A stretch of DNA of 64,000 nt from Wuchereria bancrofti (Eukaryota > Nematoda > Chromadorea > Rhabditida > Onchocercidae), in NCBI GenBank assembly GCA_005281725.1, contig SSBO01000012.1, forward strand, positions 6,327,177 to 6,391,176, written 5' to 3'. The notes under the pieces were generated by a model, which was not told where the DNA came from, searched no databases, and saw only the letters and a list, made by a program, of their open reading frames with translations. Below are positions 10,880 through 25,343 of this stretch, one piece after another. Each line of letters opens with the position of its first letter. The first letter of the stretch is position 1. A program made the translations under genes and the position numbers.

Positions 10880-13800
10880 TTTTCAAAAAACGTTTTTATT
10901 CGATGTGTTTCTTTCTACCTTGAGCTTTAGCATCCCAATGTGAAACTTTTTTTATTTCCTCACCATTTATTCAGCTAGTTTAACCGTTAACTGAATCCTT
11001 TGCGTCTCCATAATTTTTAATAAAATCTTCCAAGTTCAAGAGAAAAAATGAAGCTATTGCAATACTATTTATACTGTTGGTCACTTCATTCATTTGGATT
11101 TTGCAAAGCTTTGAAAGAGAGGGCAAATAACATAAAATTAAATTATCACTAATGGAAATAATGTCAGTTCTGTGACAGACTCTAACCGATGCTACAAATA
11201 TATTAGACCGCTCTGTTTCGCCCCATCCTTTCAATAGAGAATTTTTTAAATTTATGTGGGAAAAAGTGCAGAATTCTTAATATGTTGTTCTTTCTCAATG
11301 GTCGTTTAATCTTAGAAATTTAAATAGATGTGCTATTTGATGTGCTGAGGACAAAAAGTGTGATTGGAAAGATTGAATAGAAATACAAATGCTGTTATGG
11401 ATGTAAATAAGTGGATAGCAAAGAGAAATAATTACAGTTGAACATAAACTTTGAAAAAAATTCAGTTGAAAATCACGTAACTTATACAAATTTCCTAATT
11501 ACCACAATCATTCAAATGTTAATGGTCTCCACATTTTGTGCGTGTTTGATTTTACCTTCTCATTTATTTCCCTTTTTCAATATCCTATGTTTAATATCAT
11601 TTATAATGCTGTTACTACTGTGCTTCATCAAAAAACGGCAGTTCATCTTATATTTGTACGCCGAAGGTCACTGATATTTGAACTGTTCAAAATCCTCTTT
11701 TAAATTCTAACAATTCATTTTTTTTATTTTTTCGGGTTTTTATTTAAAAGAAGAAAAAGAAAAGACAACAGTAATGCAGAAGTTTTAATTAGTATTGCTA
11801 TGTGATACCAACAATTCAGAAAATAATGCCTAAAAGTATAACACTTATCCATAATGCAAAATCGAAAAAGACTTTCAAAAAGTTTTAGTAGAAATATCCT
11901 GCACGTTGTTTTTGCGTAATTTATATTTGTGAAATAAGTAAATGAAATAAATATGGAAGAGGGAAATTAGGACCAAGGTAAGGTAAAAGTCGAAAATGGC
12001 ATAAGTAAAAATTGTTCATAAATTCTTTGAATGAAAAAGTAACATTTCCTAACATAGTTTGTATTTGCTAAGATTGTCATAATGAAACAACAAATGAGTT
12101 ATAGGATGGTATATCTAAAGGTGGTTAATTCTGCTGAGACTTGTTATTGTAATTAATTGTAATTAATTATAAGAGACTACGATCTTAATATGTTACAATT
12201 ACTTGTGTCTTTTCTACTTTTTCCTTTTCAGTTTTAATTTTTGCAATGGAGATCATAAAACAGAGAGGTCCATTCGATAATGCGCAATTACTTTGTTTAT
12301 AGTTTTTTCTGTTGATCCTATTCTCAACACTAAAGCATTGTTGAAGTGTGTTGCATTATGTTAGTATTTGTAATTTCACTGACTTGATTCTTTTTTTCTT
12401 TGTGCGTTTATTGCACATTTTCCCCACACATCTTCGAAGTGATAACAATTTCTCTTGCAGTAAAGGCAGTATAGTGATAACGATGATAACACCGGAGAAA
12501 TGGGTGAGCTAAAAATGTTGGTGCTGTCGGAAGGGTATAAAATATTTTTTAGCGCGGAAGAAAAAAAGAATAAAAAAATGAAAAAACAACTGCTAGGTGA
12601 ATCTGAAGATTTTCAGAACTCTGTCAAGTAGTTTTTCCAGTTGGTAATACCTTGATAAGCCAGAAATATTCAGAGATATGAGACAACCTTTTTTCTGTCT
12701 TTATACTACTTTTAAGCCACTTAACAAGGCAGACAAATGTAGTTTATAAGAAAGTAAGCGATGCATTCTTACGTAGTATGTTATAAGTGTTCGCAGTTAG
12801 AAATAAAACCGAAATGAAAGTAAAGATTTACAAGAAATAATTATACTGAGCTTTATTTTGTATTAATTCAAGGGCAGGTAAAAATTCTGATCCTTTATTT
12901 ACCTTATTATTTCCATATTTTCGGATAGAGGTGCAGTGTTGTTTCATGTGATTTCTAAGTAATTGGATCGATTTGGTTGCATATTAAGTATGCTTTGTAT
13001 TTTTCCGTTTAAAAAAATCAGTTTTCGCAAAAACTGTTTTAATCAGAAGGACTTTGATGTTACTTCCTCAAATTAATAAACTTTTTGAAGCACAATTTTT
13101 CTACTGTTAATATCTTTTCGTTGAAAAGTCCTTAATTCTTCGTAAAAAATGTAGTGTATCGTTTTGCATATTTTTTTATGGCTTTATAACAGATAAATAG
13201 TAGTATAGGACAGTTACAGTTGAAGTGATGGAGAAGAAAAGGAATCCGTTGGATAGGTCTTTGAAAATTTTTAGCAATACTTCATATACCAACACAAGGA
13301 GTTAACAAGCTTATCATAACAAATAAATAACAAGTAGTAATCGAGAATTACTTCGGAATTATTTTCTATGAATAAAATGTATTTTCTTGTTCAATTCCGT
13401 TACGTAATTACTATTGATTGTGTCACTGTTTTCTATCTCCGTTCGCTTAGAAATCATAATAAAACGCAATAGAATTTTTCCAAGTCTTTTTTTAAAGGTG
13501 GTATTGATGGTTTGAAATTCCTTTTGTTAAGAGAAATTCTATCAATGGTCATCAAAGTGCATGAAAAATTTTGCTAGGAAGACGGGATACATTCTTAAAT
13601 AACATTTAGATAACAAGATTACAATCAAAGAAAAATGGAGAAAAAGGAAAAATAAAACTTTAGCATATAATGGTGTTAATTTGGTGATATAATATCTGTT
13701 GTGGCACTAAGAAAAAATTATCAGTGAATGCTTGAGTGTATTATTTATCTCTGCTACTTGTTTATCACAGTATGTTTTTGTTTACTGTCATCTCCTTTAT

Positions 13801-16800
13801 ATGCTGTTTTTTTTTTCTACGGAGCCGAAAACAATTTAATCGCTTTTGTAGTTCATAAATTTTTTTTGCGATCAATTGCAGCCCCTATTTAGCATGGAAG
13901 GGTTACGTGAAACAATAACTGATGGAAGTTGTCTAAAGAAAGTAAACCTATCTTTGGTCTCTTTCGTTTCATGTTTTTGAGTGCGTGCGAAGCTTTTTAT
14001 GGGAAAAAAGAAGAATAAAGTAAATTTTTGCAGAAACCTATGATAATCGTTTGAGAACTATAACAATTTCATAAAATTGAATAATAAGCAACCAAAAAAG
14101 TTAGTCCTCATATATGCCGAAGTTCCTGTTTTCATTCGCAGACATCAGATTTCCTTTTTATTACATTGAAAGTTTGCAGAGAATTCAGTGAATCTTATAA
14201 TTATTATATAGGTCAAGCTAGAAGAAGAAGCATTAGATTTCAACGAAAGACTTCACTATTTCAGAACTTAAGGATGCAGCTTACAGTGAAAACCAAAAAA
14301 CGGATTTATAACTTGTTGCCTGAAAACTTCCACTAGATAACATTTTACAACGCTTTTATAGACTGCCGCGGTTCTTCCACAACGGTTCATTGTTACAGGA
14401 CCGGAAGTTCATACATTCATGAATTCATCATTTTTCCAAGAGAAAAAGGAGACAAAGACAGTTCTTAAGTTATCAAATCCAAAAGGAATATCGCAGTGGC
14501 AGATATGACTGATCATGTTTTGTTGTAAAATACACCAACAACCAGTTTTTAGTGCTATTATAACCTGCTATGCTTTCCATCGCTAAGTAATAACTCTTTT
14601 GCATGTCAAAGATGTTAGTTCCATTCACATGCGGAATAAATTAGATTTCATTTTTTCCACCACCATCTTTTGCCTTTTCAAATAAATTACTCATTACAGT
14701 ATAACTAGAGCTTGTTCTACCTTGTTGCTCAGCAATAGACTGCGACTTGTCGCATTTCACATGCTATTATCAATCTAGTTTTTGTACGGAAAAATAAGAA
14801 AAGTATCTAAGAAAGGTGAAATTTATGCCCTAAGAAAGCTGTTCCTTAATTTCTTAGATTTATGATTCATATTATTAAAACTTCATTTGTCCAATATACG
14901 TAATGTGGATATTTGTGCCAAATATAAATTTAAAAACATTTTAATAATATAGTCCAACATGGCATAAATTTCCATCTTTTTGCATTCAGAACTACATCCT
15001 TCATCAAGTTTATTTGCAAAAGTAAAAATTACGCATCTAACAATACTAATTAGTTTTTAAATCTGTAAACCACAGTAAGCTCTTTAGATTCCCTTAATCA
15101 AGTTTACAAGAACAGTTTTAAAGTCAAATTAAACCCAGATAAAACGTGTAGTGACATATCAAAATATCAACAGTATGCTGCCAATTAATTCTATATGATT
15201 TTCGCAACATTCATCAGTTCATTTTCATTTTTTTTGAATGAAGCTAAGTGCTTACAGATTGTTGAGAAACTCCTCAAAAATGACCAAAGCAAGAGCTTTG
15301 AAATTATTTGAGGCATATCTCTCTTTCGGGAGAATTCAAAGCTTGTGGTTTCATAAATTTGAATAGCATTTCTTACTAAGAAAAGAAATATTTCTATCAT
15401 GTATCAGAATGCTATATGAGGATATTGAAGAGCTTAAAAAATATTTCAGATTTCTGAAATCATGCAGTTAGTGTCTGATCAAAATTATCAAAATTAGCCT
15501 TCTTACCAATATGTTGCAAGTAAAAAGAATTGAAATTACAATTTATCAAAAAAATTTCTTAAGCAAAACTAATGATAATGGATACAACTTCTAGTTTCTA
15601 TATACTTTCATTGTATGTATGTTTAGGAACTTATGGTAAGATAAAGTTTTATAAAACTATCAATAAAACTTTCACACAATGACCTTATCACTTTGAAACC
15701 ATATGGTGGAAGGATAATATAGGTGGGATGGTAACATAAATTTCAGGATAAAGACAATTTTTAGCCGTCATTTTTGCCACAGAACAAAACAAATTCGTCA
15801 GCTCATCAAAGCGGTTGTGGAAAAGATGAGGATGATAAAAGAATGGAGATGGATATCGATCTGCGATAGGCTTATTATTCAACTAGTTATCATTTCAGCA
15901 TGCTGAGTATATTCATTAGAGTAAACAACGCACCTTTGGTAACAGTGTAATTCATACTATGCAAACTGTTTCTCCATATAAGGACACAGAATGACGATTA
16001 TGATATTGATAGAGTGTAGCAGATAGAATTCTAAAGGTTAGGTATTAAAACTGTGTTAAAGTGAACTGAAGATTTCTTCACATAAAAATATTAAAAAAAA
16101 GATTGGTGAAAGAAAAAAAGGCTGAAGAAGTAAAGTAATTTCGAAATGTTGGATAAAAACGTAGGCCTGCGCTAAACTGATAACTTCGGCTTTTGTTGCA
16201 AGAACACATGACGCTTTGAAATGACGTTTTAAATTTCAGAGTGCAGAAAAAACAACTTCTCTTACATTTTCATTGTTCTCTTTAATATATTTTCCACATA
16301 TTTTGCTAGTTCCAATAAGTTCTATTACTTTTCTGGCGTAAAAGATTCTTTTATCCGATGCTTCTTTGATTGAACAGGCATCACTTCATTGATTAAGTGG
16401 CTAGAAATTAGATAGAAACGCCTGTTTATAATTGCATATAAGTTAGGAATTTGTTACTTTAGTCAAGTCTCAAAAATGTTACAATATCTCTTTAAAGAGG
16501 TGTGAGAAACAAACTGATACATATGAAATTTTTTATTAGTTTACATTGTGCAGATGGAATGGAGAAATGGCTTTCAAATTCTTCAAAATTTCTGCTTCTT
16601 CCATTATATTAGTTAACCTAATAAAATCGATAAATTAAGCCACTGACCTTACATCAACTGACTTACTAAAGTTTGAACGAATGCATTTTTCAAAACTTAT
16701 TTCTAGTCTATTCTTCCATAACCGCAGCAAAATTTATACCAGCCATAATTTTTGAAAGAGGAATGGCGTCGAAAGTATCCGATAGACCTATCTAATTTTT

Positions 16801-19800
16801 ACTTAAAAATGAAAGATATTTTAAATAACAGTCAGATAACTGATGAAAGGTTGTTGTTATTATGATTAATTTAGGAGGAAGAGAACATCGCCCATGGATG
16901 TTAGGGATTGTAATAGGACCCAGAATTTTAGCAATCGCAGTAAGAATTTACCGGTACAAATGCGTATCATTAAAGTTATTTGGTTGATGGGTAGCTTCTA
17001 TTGAAAATAACTGGTAGTTTGAACTAAATGTCCTCTGTTATTTAAATTTGATTTATAAATATAATTAGTGGAATGCATAATTAAGAAACTTGAACCTAAC
17101 TTTTCGTTTTTTTTTTTTCAAGAATGATGCAGAGCTTTTACATTTATGTCCAGTTTTAAGTAGGATTCAGAAAAGGATTAAGAAAAAATTCCATTTACGT
17201 AAATATTAATGTGAAACTCATTTTCTGATAAAATTTGCGAAATATATTACCTACGACTTGCATACAAAAAATCAGCGAATCTCCACAAGTAAACAATGTA
17301 ATCCATATCAGGAACTAAACCAAATATATCTTGAAATTCATGTTTTGGAATATATGATTTCACCAATCCTTATCGCTACATTTTTCACTGTTTACTAATT
17401 CTAGTTGAAGAAAGCAGAAAGTACACTGAAGAAAAGGTCATTTAACAGTATTTTTTTCCTGATTATTTTCTGGGAACCGAAGCAAAAAACCTCCTCAATG
17501 GGGAAAAAATAGTGGCATTCATTATGCAAGTATATCTCAGGGTGATAGAACATAATGATGGAAAACACTGTTGTAATTTTAATTCAAAATGTTTTTTTTG
17601 TATAAGCGATAAACAGATGTTGAATTGCATAGTTGGCTAAGGAACTGAAGTTTGGAGAATCAAATTATTTGTTCAACGAATTATTTGCTCTCCAGTTTGT
17701 TAGTTGGTGATAAGCACTAATCAGCTGTTCAGGAAGGTTACAATTAAAAGTGGTGTGAAAATCAGTATAGTACAATTTTTTTCTAAAAAGTAAAGTGCTT
17801 TCGGAAAAAAGTTATTTGTCAAAAAACTTCAACTTATTACTTTTACACTTATTTTCTTTATTTCTGAAATGCTGTAGCGATAGAAATCTAAAGGTCCCTA
17901 TCAAACTTCATAAATATGAATTTTTTAGAAAAGCTTATTTCAGAAAAATTAAGGAAAGTATGTGCATTGCAAAAGCAATAAGTAAAAGTTTTTTAACAAA
18001 TAAACTTTACAATTTACTTGCTTTTAGAAAAGTACTGAGTGCTCCGATAGATTACACTTTCCAGATTTTCCAACTGTTTATATGAAAAATTATTTTATGT
18101 TCTCAAAATATTACAGTTAAATAGATTGCACAATTAAATAGACAATCTTAATGAAGTAATATCATATGCCAGAAAGTAGCAGTAAACACTAAACTGCGAT
18201 AAACGTAATTTTAAGGTTATAGATGCTGCCAATAATCTAATTTTTAGAAAATTTTGTGCAAGAAAAAAGAAATGGAAGAGAAGGTGAAACGATTCAGACT
18301 GGCGTCGAGCAAGGAACTCCTTGCTACTTCTGTATTTTTAAGATGTACGTTCAAAAGACGAAAAATAACTTCTCAGTTTGTCTTGTGTGCGCTCAATATT
18401 TCTTTTTTTACAAAATTCCTTTTTATTATTTTTTGTGCTTTGTCAATTTTTGGTAACTCAACATGAAGCATTAAAGAACTAACAGTTATTTTAAACTAAA
18501 AACGATTTCATTTTATATATACATTCATTTAGATAATTTATAAATTCTGATGCTGATGTATTCTATTTATTCCACATCATAACTTTTCGTAATTTATCAT
18601 GTTCAATTCAGTAATCATAATTAAAATACGATTTCTAATGTATTGATGATCATATTTTTTCAATAATGTTGATTATTTGCTACTGCAAATACTTTAAAGC
18701 ATTATGTGACAAAATCGTTCTCATAGAAATTTATTATTGTCGAAAATAATTTATCCTGCTAGTTAGAAGCATAGAAAGTTGGCTGAGTTTTGATTTTCTT
18801 AATTATAGCAGAACAGACAACTGCTCCTTTTTTTTCCAGCGTTCTCACTGAGTCAGAAAAATAAACCAGAAAATCTTTATTCATTGAAAACTTTATTCCC
18901 TATTATTCAATTTTCTCTCTCCCTTTAACTTTTCGAACTATTTGAAGTTTGCTTTTCAAATGTTCTTTTTTTAATTGCAAATCACAAATTTAGATTAAAA
19001 CATACCTTTAATGTATATTTATCTTGGAATTTGCTAGTATTTCTGTTATATCATTGCAATCGTCACACATACAAAATTACGAAACAGTAAGTTAATCACA
19101 TCATGCATATTTTCATCTCATTATTGCATACATAATAACTAGCAATTTATCGTTATTGATATAGCAACAGCTGTATGTTAAACTTAGCATTACTCTTATA
19201 TTGGAAAACTTTCAAAACGATGCAAAACTTTTAAAGTTATTTACAATAAGAACAATATCTCTGCTGGTGGAAGCTTATGATTAATGACTCTAGATATTTT
19301 GCATATTTTACTGCATTCCTTTCTGAAATTTATCACTAAATCGCAAGTGATCTCTTTGAAATAATATGGATAACATTTATTATTTTTAATATAGGTAATG
19401 TTTATTTTACAAATCATGATGTTATTTATTTTTAGTATTATTCGCTTAAATGCCTTTTTCTTTCCAACTTACAAATTTGTATTCATATCTGAGTTAATTT
19501 TTCCTCATCTTTCTCAATATTTCGCTTCAACAAACATTAATGGGTCCTACTTTAACAATGATCCGAAGTATTGGAAAATAACTCAGAATAACTAGCTCAT
19601 TAAAACACCCCTTGATGATTCATTCGAAATATAAATTGTAATAAAGGAAAAATGGATCCATTCATTCCTTTTTATTTTATCCCTTGTAACCTTATTGAAA
19701 ATGTGCATATACACGTAAAATTGTGTACAAATAATCTTAGTGTAATTATCGAATTATGCTTCAATTTTTGCCCTCTCTTTAGAACATAGGTTGTTACTAT

Positions 19801-21297
19801 TTTCAAAAGCAGATCAGCTCATTTCATCCGCAGTATTGTGATAAAAGGTTTTATTAATTGGGTTTTGAACGATTTCTTTTATGTTCTACTATAACAACTT
19901 ATATGTATTCTGCTAATAATTTAAATTTGGTTTGATCGCTTTTTATAACAATCATACCGTGTAATTGATGCTTGAGCTACATGCACATTATGTTATTTAA
20001 ATATTTCAACTTGTACTTTACCTATGTTGTCTAGAAAATAATAGTGATAATATGGCTTTTAAAATGTATTTTGTACTCGTTTCTGCCACCACACTTCGAA
20101 TTTAAATAAATCTGAAATTGACTATGATTAAAGAAAACGAAACATGACACAACTTCCGCTCTAATAAAAAATAGTTATCGCAACTTTGCATATATCAAAG
20201 AACAAGCTAATTTTATAAATACAGTAAGATCAAATGTTCTTATCATAGGACAGCTCGTTCCAGTTTAACTGATTTACTATAATGAATTGAACATAGATAT
20301 TTTGTTCCTTACCATTCCTGTTCAAAATACTCAAAATCTCAACAGTATAACGACAACTTCATATCATTCGGATTTTCCTGTTTCTTCATAAGAGTCCTTT
20401 TTCTTGTCAATCCCAACATGTTCTATTTTTTCTTTAATTTATTTCTTTTCCGAATTGAAGTATTGCTTATCACTTCTTTGATATAAGGGTCTGTAGAGAT
20501 AATACGTGGATTAGGCAATGAAGTAGAAATATTTAATAACGACGAGTTTTTTTGGAAACTTAAGGACAGTAAGAGGACAAAGAACTAGTGAAGATAGTAT
20601 GAGGGTGTTGCTTAATTTTGGTAAGTTATAAAAATAAAAACTTTTTATGGTAAACAATTTTAAACAATTTTTTGTTCAAAAAACAATCTTTGTTTTTAAA
20701 CAATTTTTCACATACCTAGCTATTTTTAATAGATTTCCTTGTGATCGTCTTATAAGAAGCTGCAACTCTTATTATGAGTGTCTTGATTGCAAGTTTTGCA
20801 TTGTTAGATCATAATTTCAGAATGCATAAAATCTTAGAACTTCTTGTTCTTAGATGCAAGGTACTTTAAAATTTCAGTAATATTAAGGGTAAACAGAAAG
20901 CTAACTCAAAATGAATTCAGAATTGATCATTTTGGTATGCTACTCACCGAAGCATTTCCTACCCACAGACTGGTAGCTTTACAGGAATTATTAAAACTAA
21001 CTTAATTCAAATTTATTCACTCAAAAAAAATTTCTGTACATCTTGAAAAACTTCGTGTAGAATTTGAAACCTTTTTAAAATTTTCAGCAAACTTTTTCAT
21101 GCTTAATCTTTAGGATTATGATTTTGATAATGACTAATCAATTATACTTATTAATATTTTTAATGCACCTGATTTGTGTTAGTAGTTTGCACCGCTTAGT
21201 CAAAGTACTATCCACTTTTCGACGTTGACACATATTTGTGAGGAATGTCGATGCTTAGCTAATTGCAACTATTTTATTGCAGCCCGGTTATTAAAAA
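10880..21297. other. Long gene-poor interval
   Basis: About 10 kb of very AT-rich sequence. All ORFs are short, rich in F, I, K, N, L and Y, and lack splice context. No transposase, reverse transcriptase or RNA gene was recognised. The right end presumably holds the SWEET promoter. Confidence 0.5.
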
Positions 21298-22812
21298 ATG
21301 TCCCTTGAGTTTCTCCACAATTTAACATTGTTACAATGTCTCTCTGTTAGCGCCTTCATTACTACCGTATCACTCTTCTTCTGTGGAATGTGAGTTTATT
21401 TTTTGGCTTCATATCCCAGAAACTTCTTCCTTAGTAATGCCATGCGCTAGCTGATTGCAGTCTGTCTTTGCACTGTTAGAAATTTGTTTCATTGTTAACT
21501 AAATTTTAGACCGATATGTGTAAATATCTGGAAAAGACGAAATACAAAAGATATCAGTGCAGTGCCGTTCCTAATGGGTGTTCTCGGGTAAGTTTCTTTT
21601 TCCTCCCCACTCATCAATAAATTCTCAAAACATTCGTTTATTGAAAATCAAATATAGCACTTCAGAGCGGTATACTGGCTGCGATATGGTTTAATGAAAA
21701 TGGATTACACAATGATCGCAGTTAATATCTTTGCTGCCACACTTATGGGCTTATATCTTATATTTTACTACTTCATGACTAAGAAAAAGGTAATCGATCT
21801 ATAACATTACCAGCTTTTGAAGCAGTTTGGAAATCAATAAAATATTGATGTACTTTATACTGAACTGATTACTCAATCTTCAGTATCTGAAGAACGAGTC
21901 TGAATTAATCTTTGACTCTCATCTTATCAGATAACATTCATTTTTCTCCGTTGTTTTACAAGGTACTTCTATTGTGCAGCTATGGATCTCGATTGAAATT
22001 TGTGCCGTGATATTCCTCATATCATTGATGCTTCTTTTGGTCCGAATATATAGGCATGATATTTTTCATCCGCTTGGCTTTACATGCATGACCTTTAACA
22101 TTTTAAACTTTGGTGCACCGTTAGCTGGTCTTGTAAGTTATTACATTCATTTTTATTGAATTTCTTCCTTAAAATGCTAATGTAAGTCAAAATTTCTAAC
22201 GAAGTTTTCATCATCTTTAAAGCCAAAATTCTAACACTTAGAAAGTGGTATTACGGCAACGCAGTTGCGAGACGTTACCATTGCCAATGTGTATAGCTAA
22301 TCTTCTTGTATCAAGTCAATGGGCTTTATATGGTGTGTTGGTATCTGATGTTTACATTATTGTTAGTTTTCATTTTTATTTTTGTTTTCTGTTATTTTAC
22401 TACTAAATTTAAAAGGTCTACTCAAAAAGTGCTATAAGATTAATGTTGTTCTAAAAGAAAGTTATTTAAAGAAATATTGCGAAACTAAATGATATCGTTT
22501 TTTCTCCTTTACAATTTGGACGAAATTATTAAGCCTAATAAATCTACTTATTTCGAATTTCCTAGTCAATCTGAACAGTTCCAGTAAAGTCGTAAAATCT
22601 CTTTCCCGTCAAATGGATACTTATTTTCGGTGTAGACACCGAATGCGATTGGAATGCTGTTGGCATTGATACAGATAGCACTGTTTCTAATATTCCCAAT
22701 GAAACAAGGACGCCTTTCACCAGTACAGCAGTGTTTCAATCCATGCTGCGCTACAGCAGCTTCTTTCTCTTCTGATGAGAACGGTTCGCATTTCGGATCT
22801 AAATTATTTTAA
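21298..22812 (+). CDS. SWEET-family sugar transporter, complete, 6 exons
   Basis: Animal SWEETs (SLC50/MtN3-saliva family) are plasma- or organelle-membrane facilitators of sugar movement, built as two triple-helix bundles joined by a linker helix. Exons: 21298-21389, 21510-21587, 21666-21789, 21980-22132, 22242-22361, 22636-22812; phases close to 247 aa plus TAA. Seven hydrophobic helices are visible at about residues 10-30, 49-70, 75-95, 99-120, 128-149, 164-188 and 191-210. First-repeat signatures are [30 protein letters not shown] and [13 protein letters not shown]. Second-repeat equivalents are [32 protein letters not shown] and [17 protein letters not shown]. The order and spacing match the family; the substrate cannot be told from sequence. 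The C-terminal tail is short and polar. An alternative longer tail may be encoded downstream. Confidence 0.93.
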
Positions 22813-23135
22813 AAAGTGCATACACTGTTATAGGGGGAAATTAAGGACACGTCTGATATTTATGAATGGACCATATTTTTAAGCTTGTTCAGTTAACTGT
22901 TGTACATTATTTTGGTTCTTTCCAAACCCTTGATATAGATTAGCATTCTTTTACTTCTGCAAGTTAATTTGAAGATTAAGGAAATTCTAGTATATTTTGC
23001 AGTCCGTTTAATCAGTGTGGGAGGCATTATTTTCGTTCCAAATAACGGAAATTAAGAGAACTCTTTATAAAAATAGAAAAGGCAATATCCCGCTTTTATT
23101 TTGAAACTACCGCTGCTCACAACTAAGTTTTTGCA

Positions 23136-23165
23136 ATTTGCGATGAGTTTCATCTCATCGCAAAT
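23136..23165. repeat. Perfect 12-bp inverted repeat with 6-nt loop
   Basis: ATTTGCGATGAG, then TTTCAT, then CTCATCGCAAAT: a perfect hairpin-forming palindrome, about 320 bp past the SWEET stop codon. Role unknown. It could be a folded 3' element of the transcript, a regulatory palindrome or a small mobile-element relic. Confidence 0.8.
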
Positions 23166-23842
23166 CGGTAACTCTAGATTCTTTGTCCTTTTCCTGATCT
23201 CGTCACTGATTTCTGCCAGGAACTACTGGATGAGATTTATATTCAGCACAATGAAACTGTTTGTTTTCTTGTAGTGTATTGTATCAATAACCTAGTTTTA
23301 GAGATCATAGGGTGATAGATCTAAGTAAATTTTACTTTATTGTTAATTATTTCCAAAAGGTTTAGGCTTATCTAAATGAAAAGGAAACAAATGGGCAAGA
23401 TGCTTTATCTTAACGAATAAATTGAGAAAATCAGGAGATTAAAGATCTACATTTGTTGAAATTCCGAAGCTATTTAGTTTACAAATACAAAACATCGTTA
23501 GATTTCTCGTGGTAATCAAATTCTAGAATTGAATTCATTGTAGTTGAGAAACCTCTCAATTACTAAACACCAGTGAGGTGATCTGCAAATGCTTTTGTAT
23601 AATTACAAATCTTTAGTTTTTGATGTAAAATTAGCTTAGTGATTGATGGAATGGAACAAAATTTTTTTTTCACTGATAGCTATTAAATCGAACATAGTAA
23701 TAGTAGTGGCAAGCTTATGAGATAACCTTGATATCTTTACCGTTGTAGAAGATTAAATTTTGCGGTGTCTTTTTTTATTGTTTGGTGCATTCTTGATTGG
23801 TTTCTTAGTAAGCAAGTTTTTTTTTGGTTCATTTGTTTTTAG

Positions 23843-25343
23843 AGAAATTGAAGAAGCCATATATACAGGAAAAGAACTCACTACTAAGCAGTAACAGAGA
23901 GTCTGTCCACGTCGCAGGTGATTTCTCTTTAACATCTTTCTACCTTTATAATTGTACATGTAACAACATCTTATTATGATAAGGATTATTTCACTTATAG
24001 TTTATCTTTTATTTTAGTTTATCCCAACCGGATATTTTCAAATCATCGTTTATTTGTTCCACATTCACTAACACGAATTTCCTTGATATATTTGTTGTTC
24101 ATTTTGATAATTTATGTTAGAAATTGCATCATAACTGATAACTGAAAAGGTACTGGAAGGACGCTGTGAATGAATGAACAAGTAAATTATTAAATTAGTC
24201 TAATTATTTTTAGGTTGGGAACGAAAATCCCTGAGTACGTCCTTACACATATATCTATCTATTTGAGTTTCTCGAACTTTCAACTTTATCTGAAAAGTAA
24301 AGAAGTTTTTGTAAGTGGAAAATTTTCCTGCTTACAGATAGCTTCATTGTTTTTGTTTTATATCATGCTTATCATACCAAAAAAAGTTTGGAAAGAAAAA
24401 ATTTTTTTTCTTTTCATTCTAGTATTCAGACTTTTTTGCTACGCGTAATTGCCGTTTCTCGAAGTTTCAAAAAAACCGCATGACTATCAATTGACTGTTT
24501 ATTGGTTCGTTTATAGTTTTCTTGAATTTATTTTTGTTCTATCCTAAAACAATTCTAATAGTTCATTTTCAATAGTCGAAAACTCATTTTCCCATTTTAA
24601 TCTTTCCCTTTTATTGCGGGTGGCAGTGTAAAGCACAAGTTTTGAATGCAGAAATTATTCAAAATTTATGCTTCAGAATGCTTTTTTAATGTTCTTTTGC
24701 TATGTAGTTTACAATCATAACTAGCATAAATGCTTGCTTTTCAAATTTTTTTGGCTGAAATTATACAAGGAAAAAATTATTTATTGATCAAACATTTTTG
24801 AATTGACTCTCTTAAACGGTTTCATCAGAAGTTTCAATTAACCTTCGCTATAGTTCCTGTAAAATTATATTTTCTTCTGTCCTCTCAAATTAATTCTGCA
24901 TAGCTTACGTAATTGTTGTTCATAAAAATAGCTTTTAAATTTCTATCTGGATAGTTTTACTTTTTAAAAATGATTTCAAGTTTCAGTTATTAATGAAATG
25001 AAACCGAAAAAGTCGTGGATTAATAGTGCAACCAAAAAAAGTGAATTGGTGGACTCCGAGTTGAGCAGAAGTCAAAGGTATTGTTTTTGATGGTTTTTAA
25101 AAATATTTTCTAATTTAAAAAGGAAGGATTCTAAACTTCGGTGCAATTCTTCACATAATTTGTTTATTTCTCTATTCAAATGTTTAAATAATTCATGTAG
25201 GCCAATTCAAATAAGCTTTATAGTCCTCAATAACTTCTTAAATTAATAGACCTATATAATGCTTTTAACAAACTGTCACTTATTTTTTAAAGTTCCATTT
25301 CTCACTTTGCAGTAAGAAGCAAAAAGACATCGAAACAGATTAA
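23843..25343 (+). CDS. Four phase-compatible orphan exons (alternative SWEET tail or separate gene 3' end)
   Basis: Exons 23843-23917, 24214-24234, 24987-25077 and 25313-25343 join in phase with good signals (TTTTTAG acceptors; donors GTGATT, GTACGT, GTATTG) and end at TAA. The peptide is hydrophilic and basic: it begins KLKKPYIQEKNSLLSSNRES, passes through KPKKSWINSATKKSELVDSE and ends KKQKDIETD. It needs one base from an upstream exon. The internal GAGAAC-G/GTTCGC site in the last SWEET exon (near 22782) would supply that base and give a SWEET isoform with a long cytosolic tail. Alternatively these are the last exons of a gene whose start I could not find. No domain is recognised. Confidence 0.4.
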
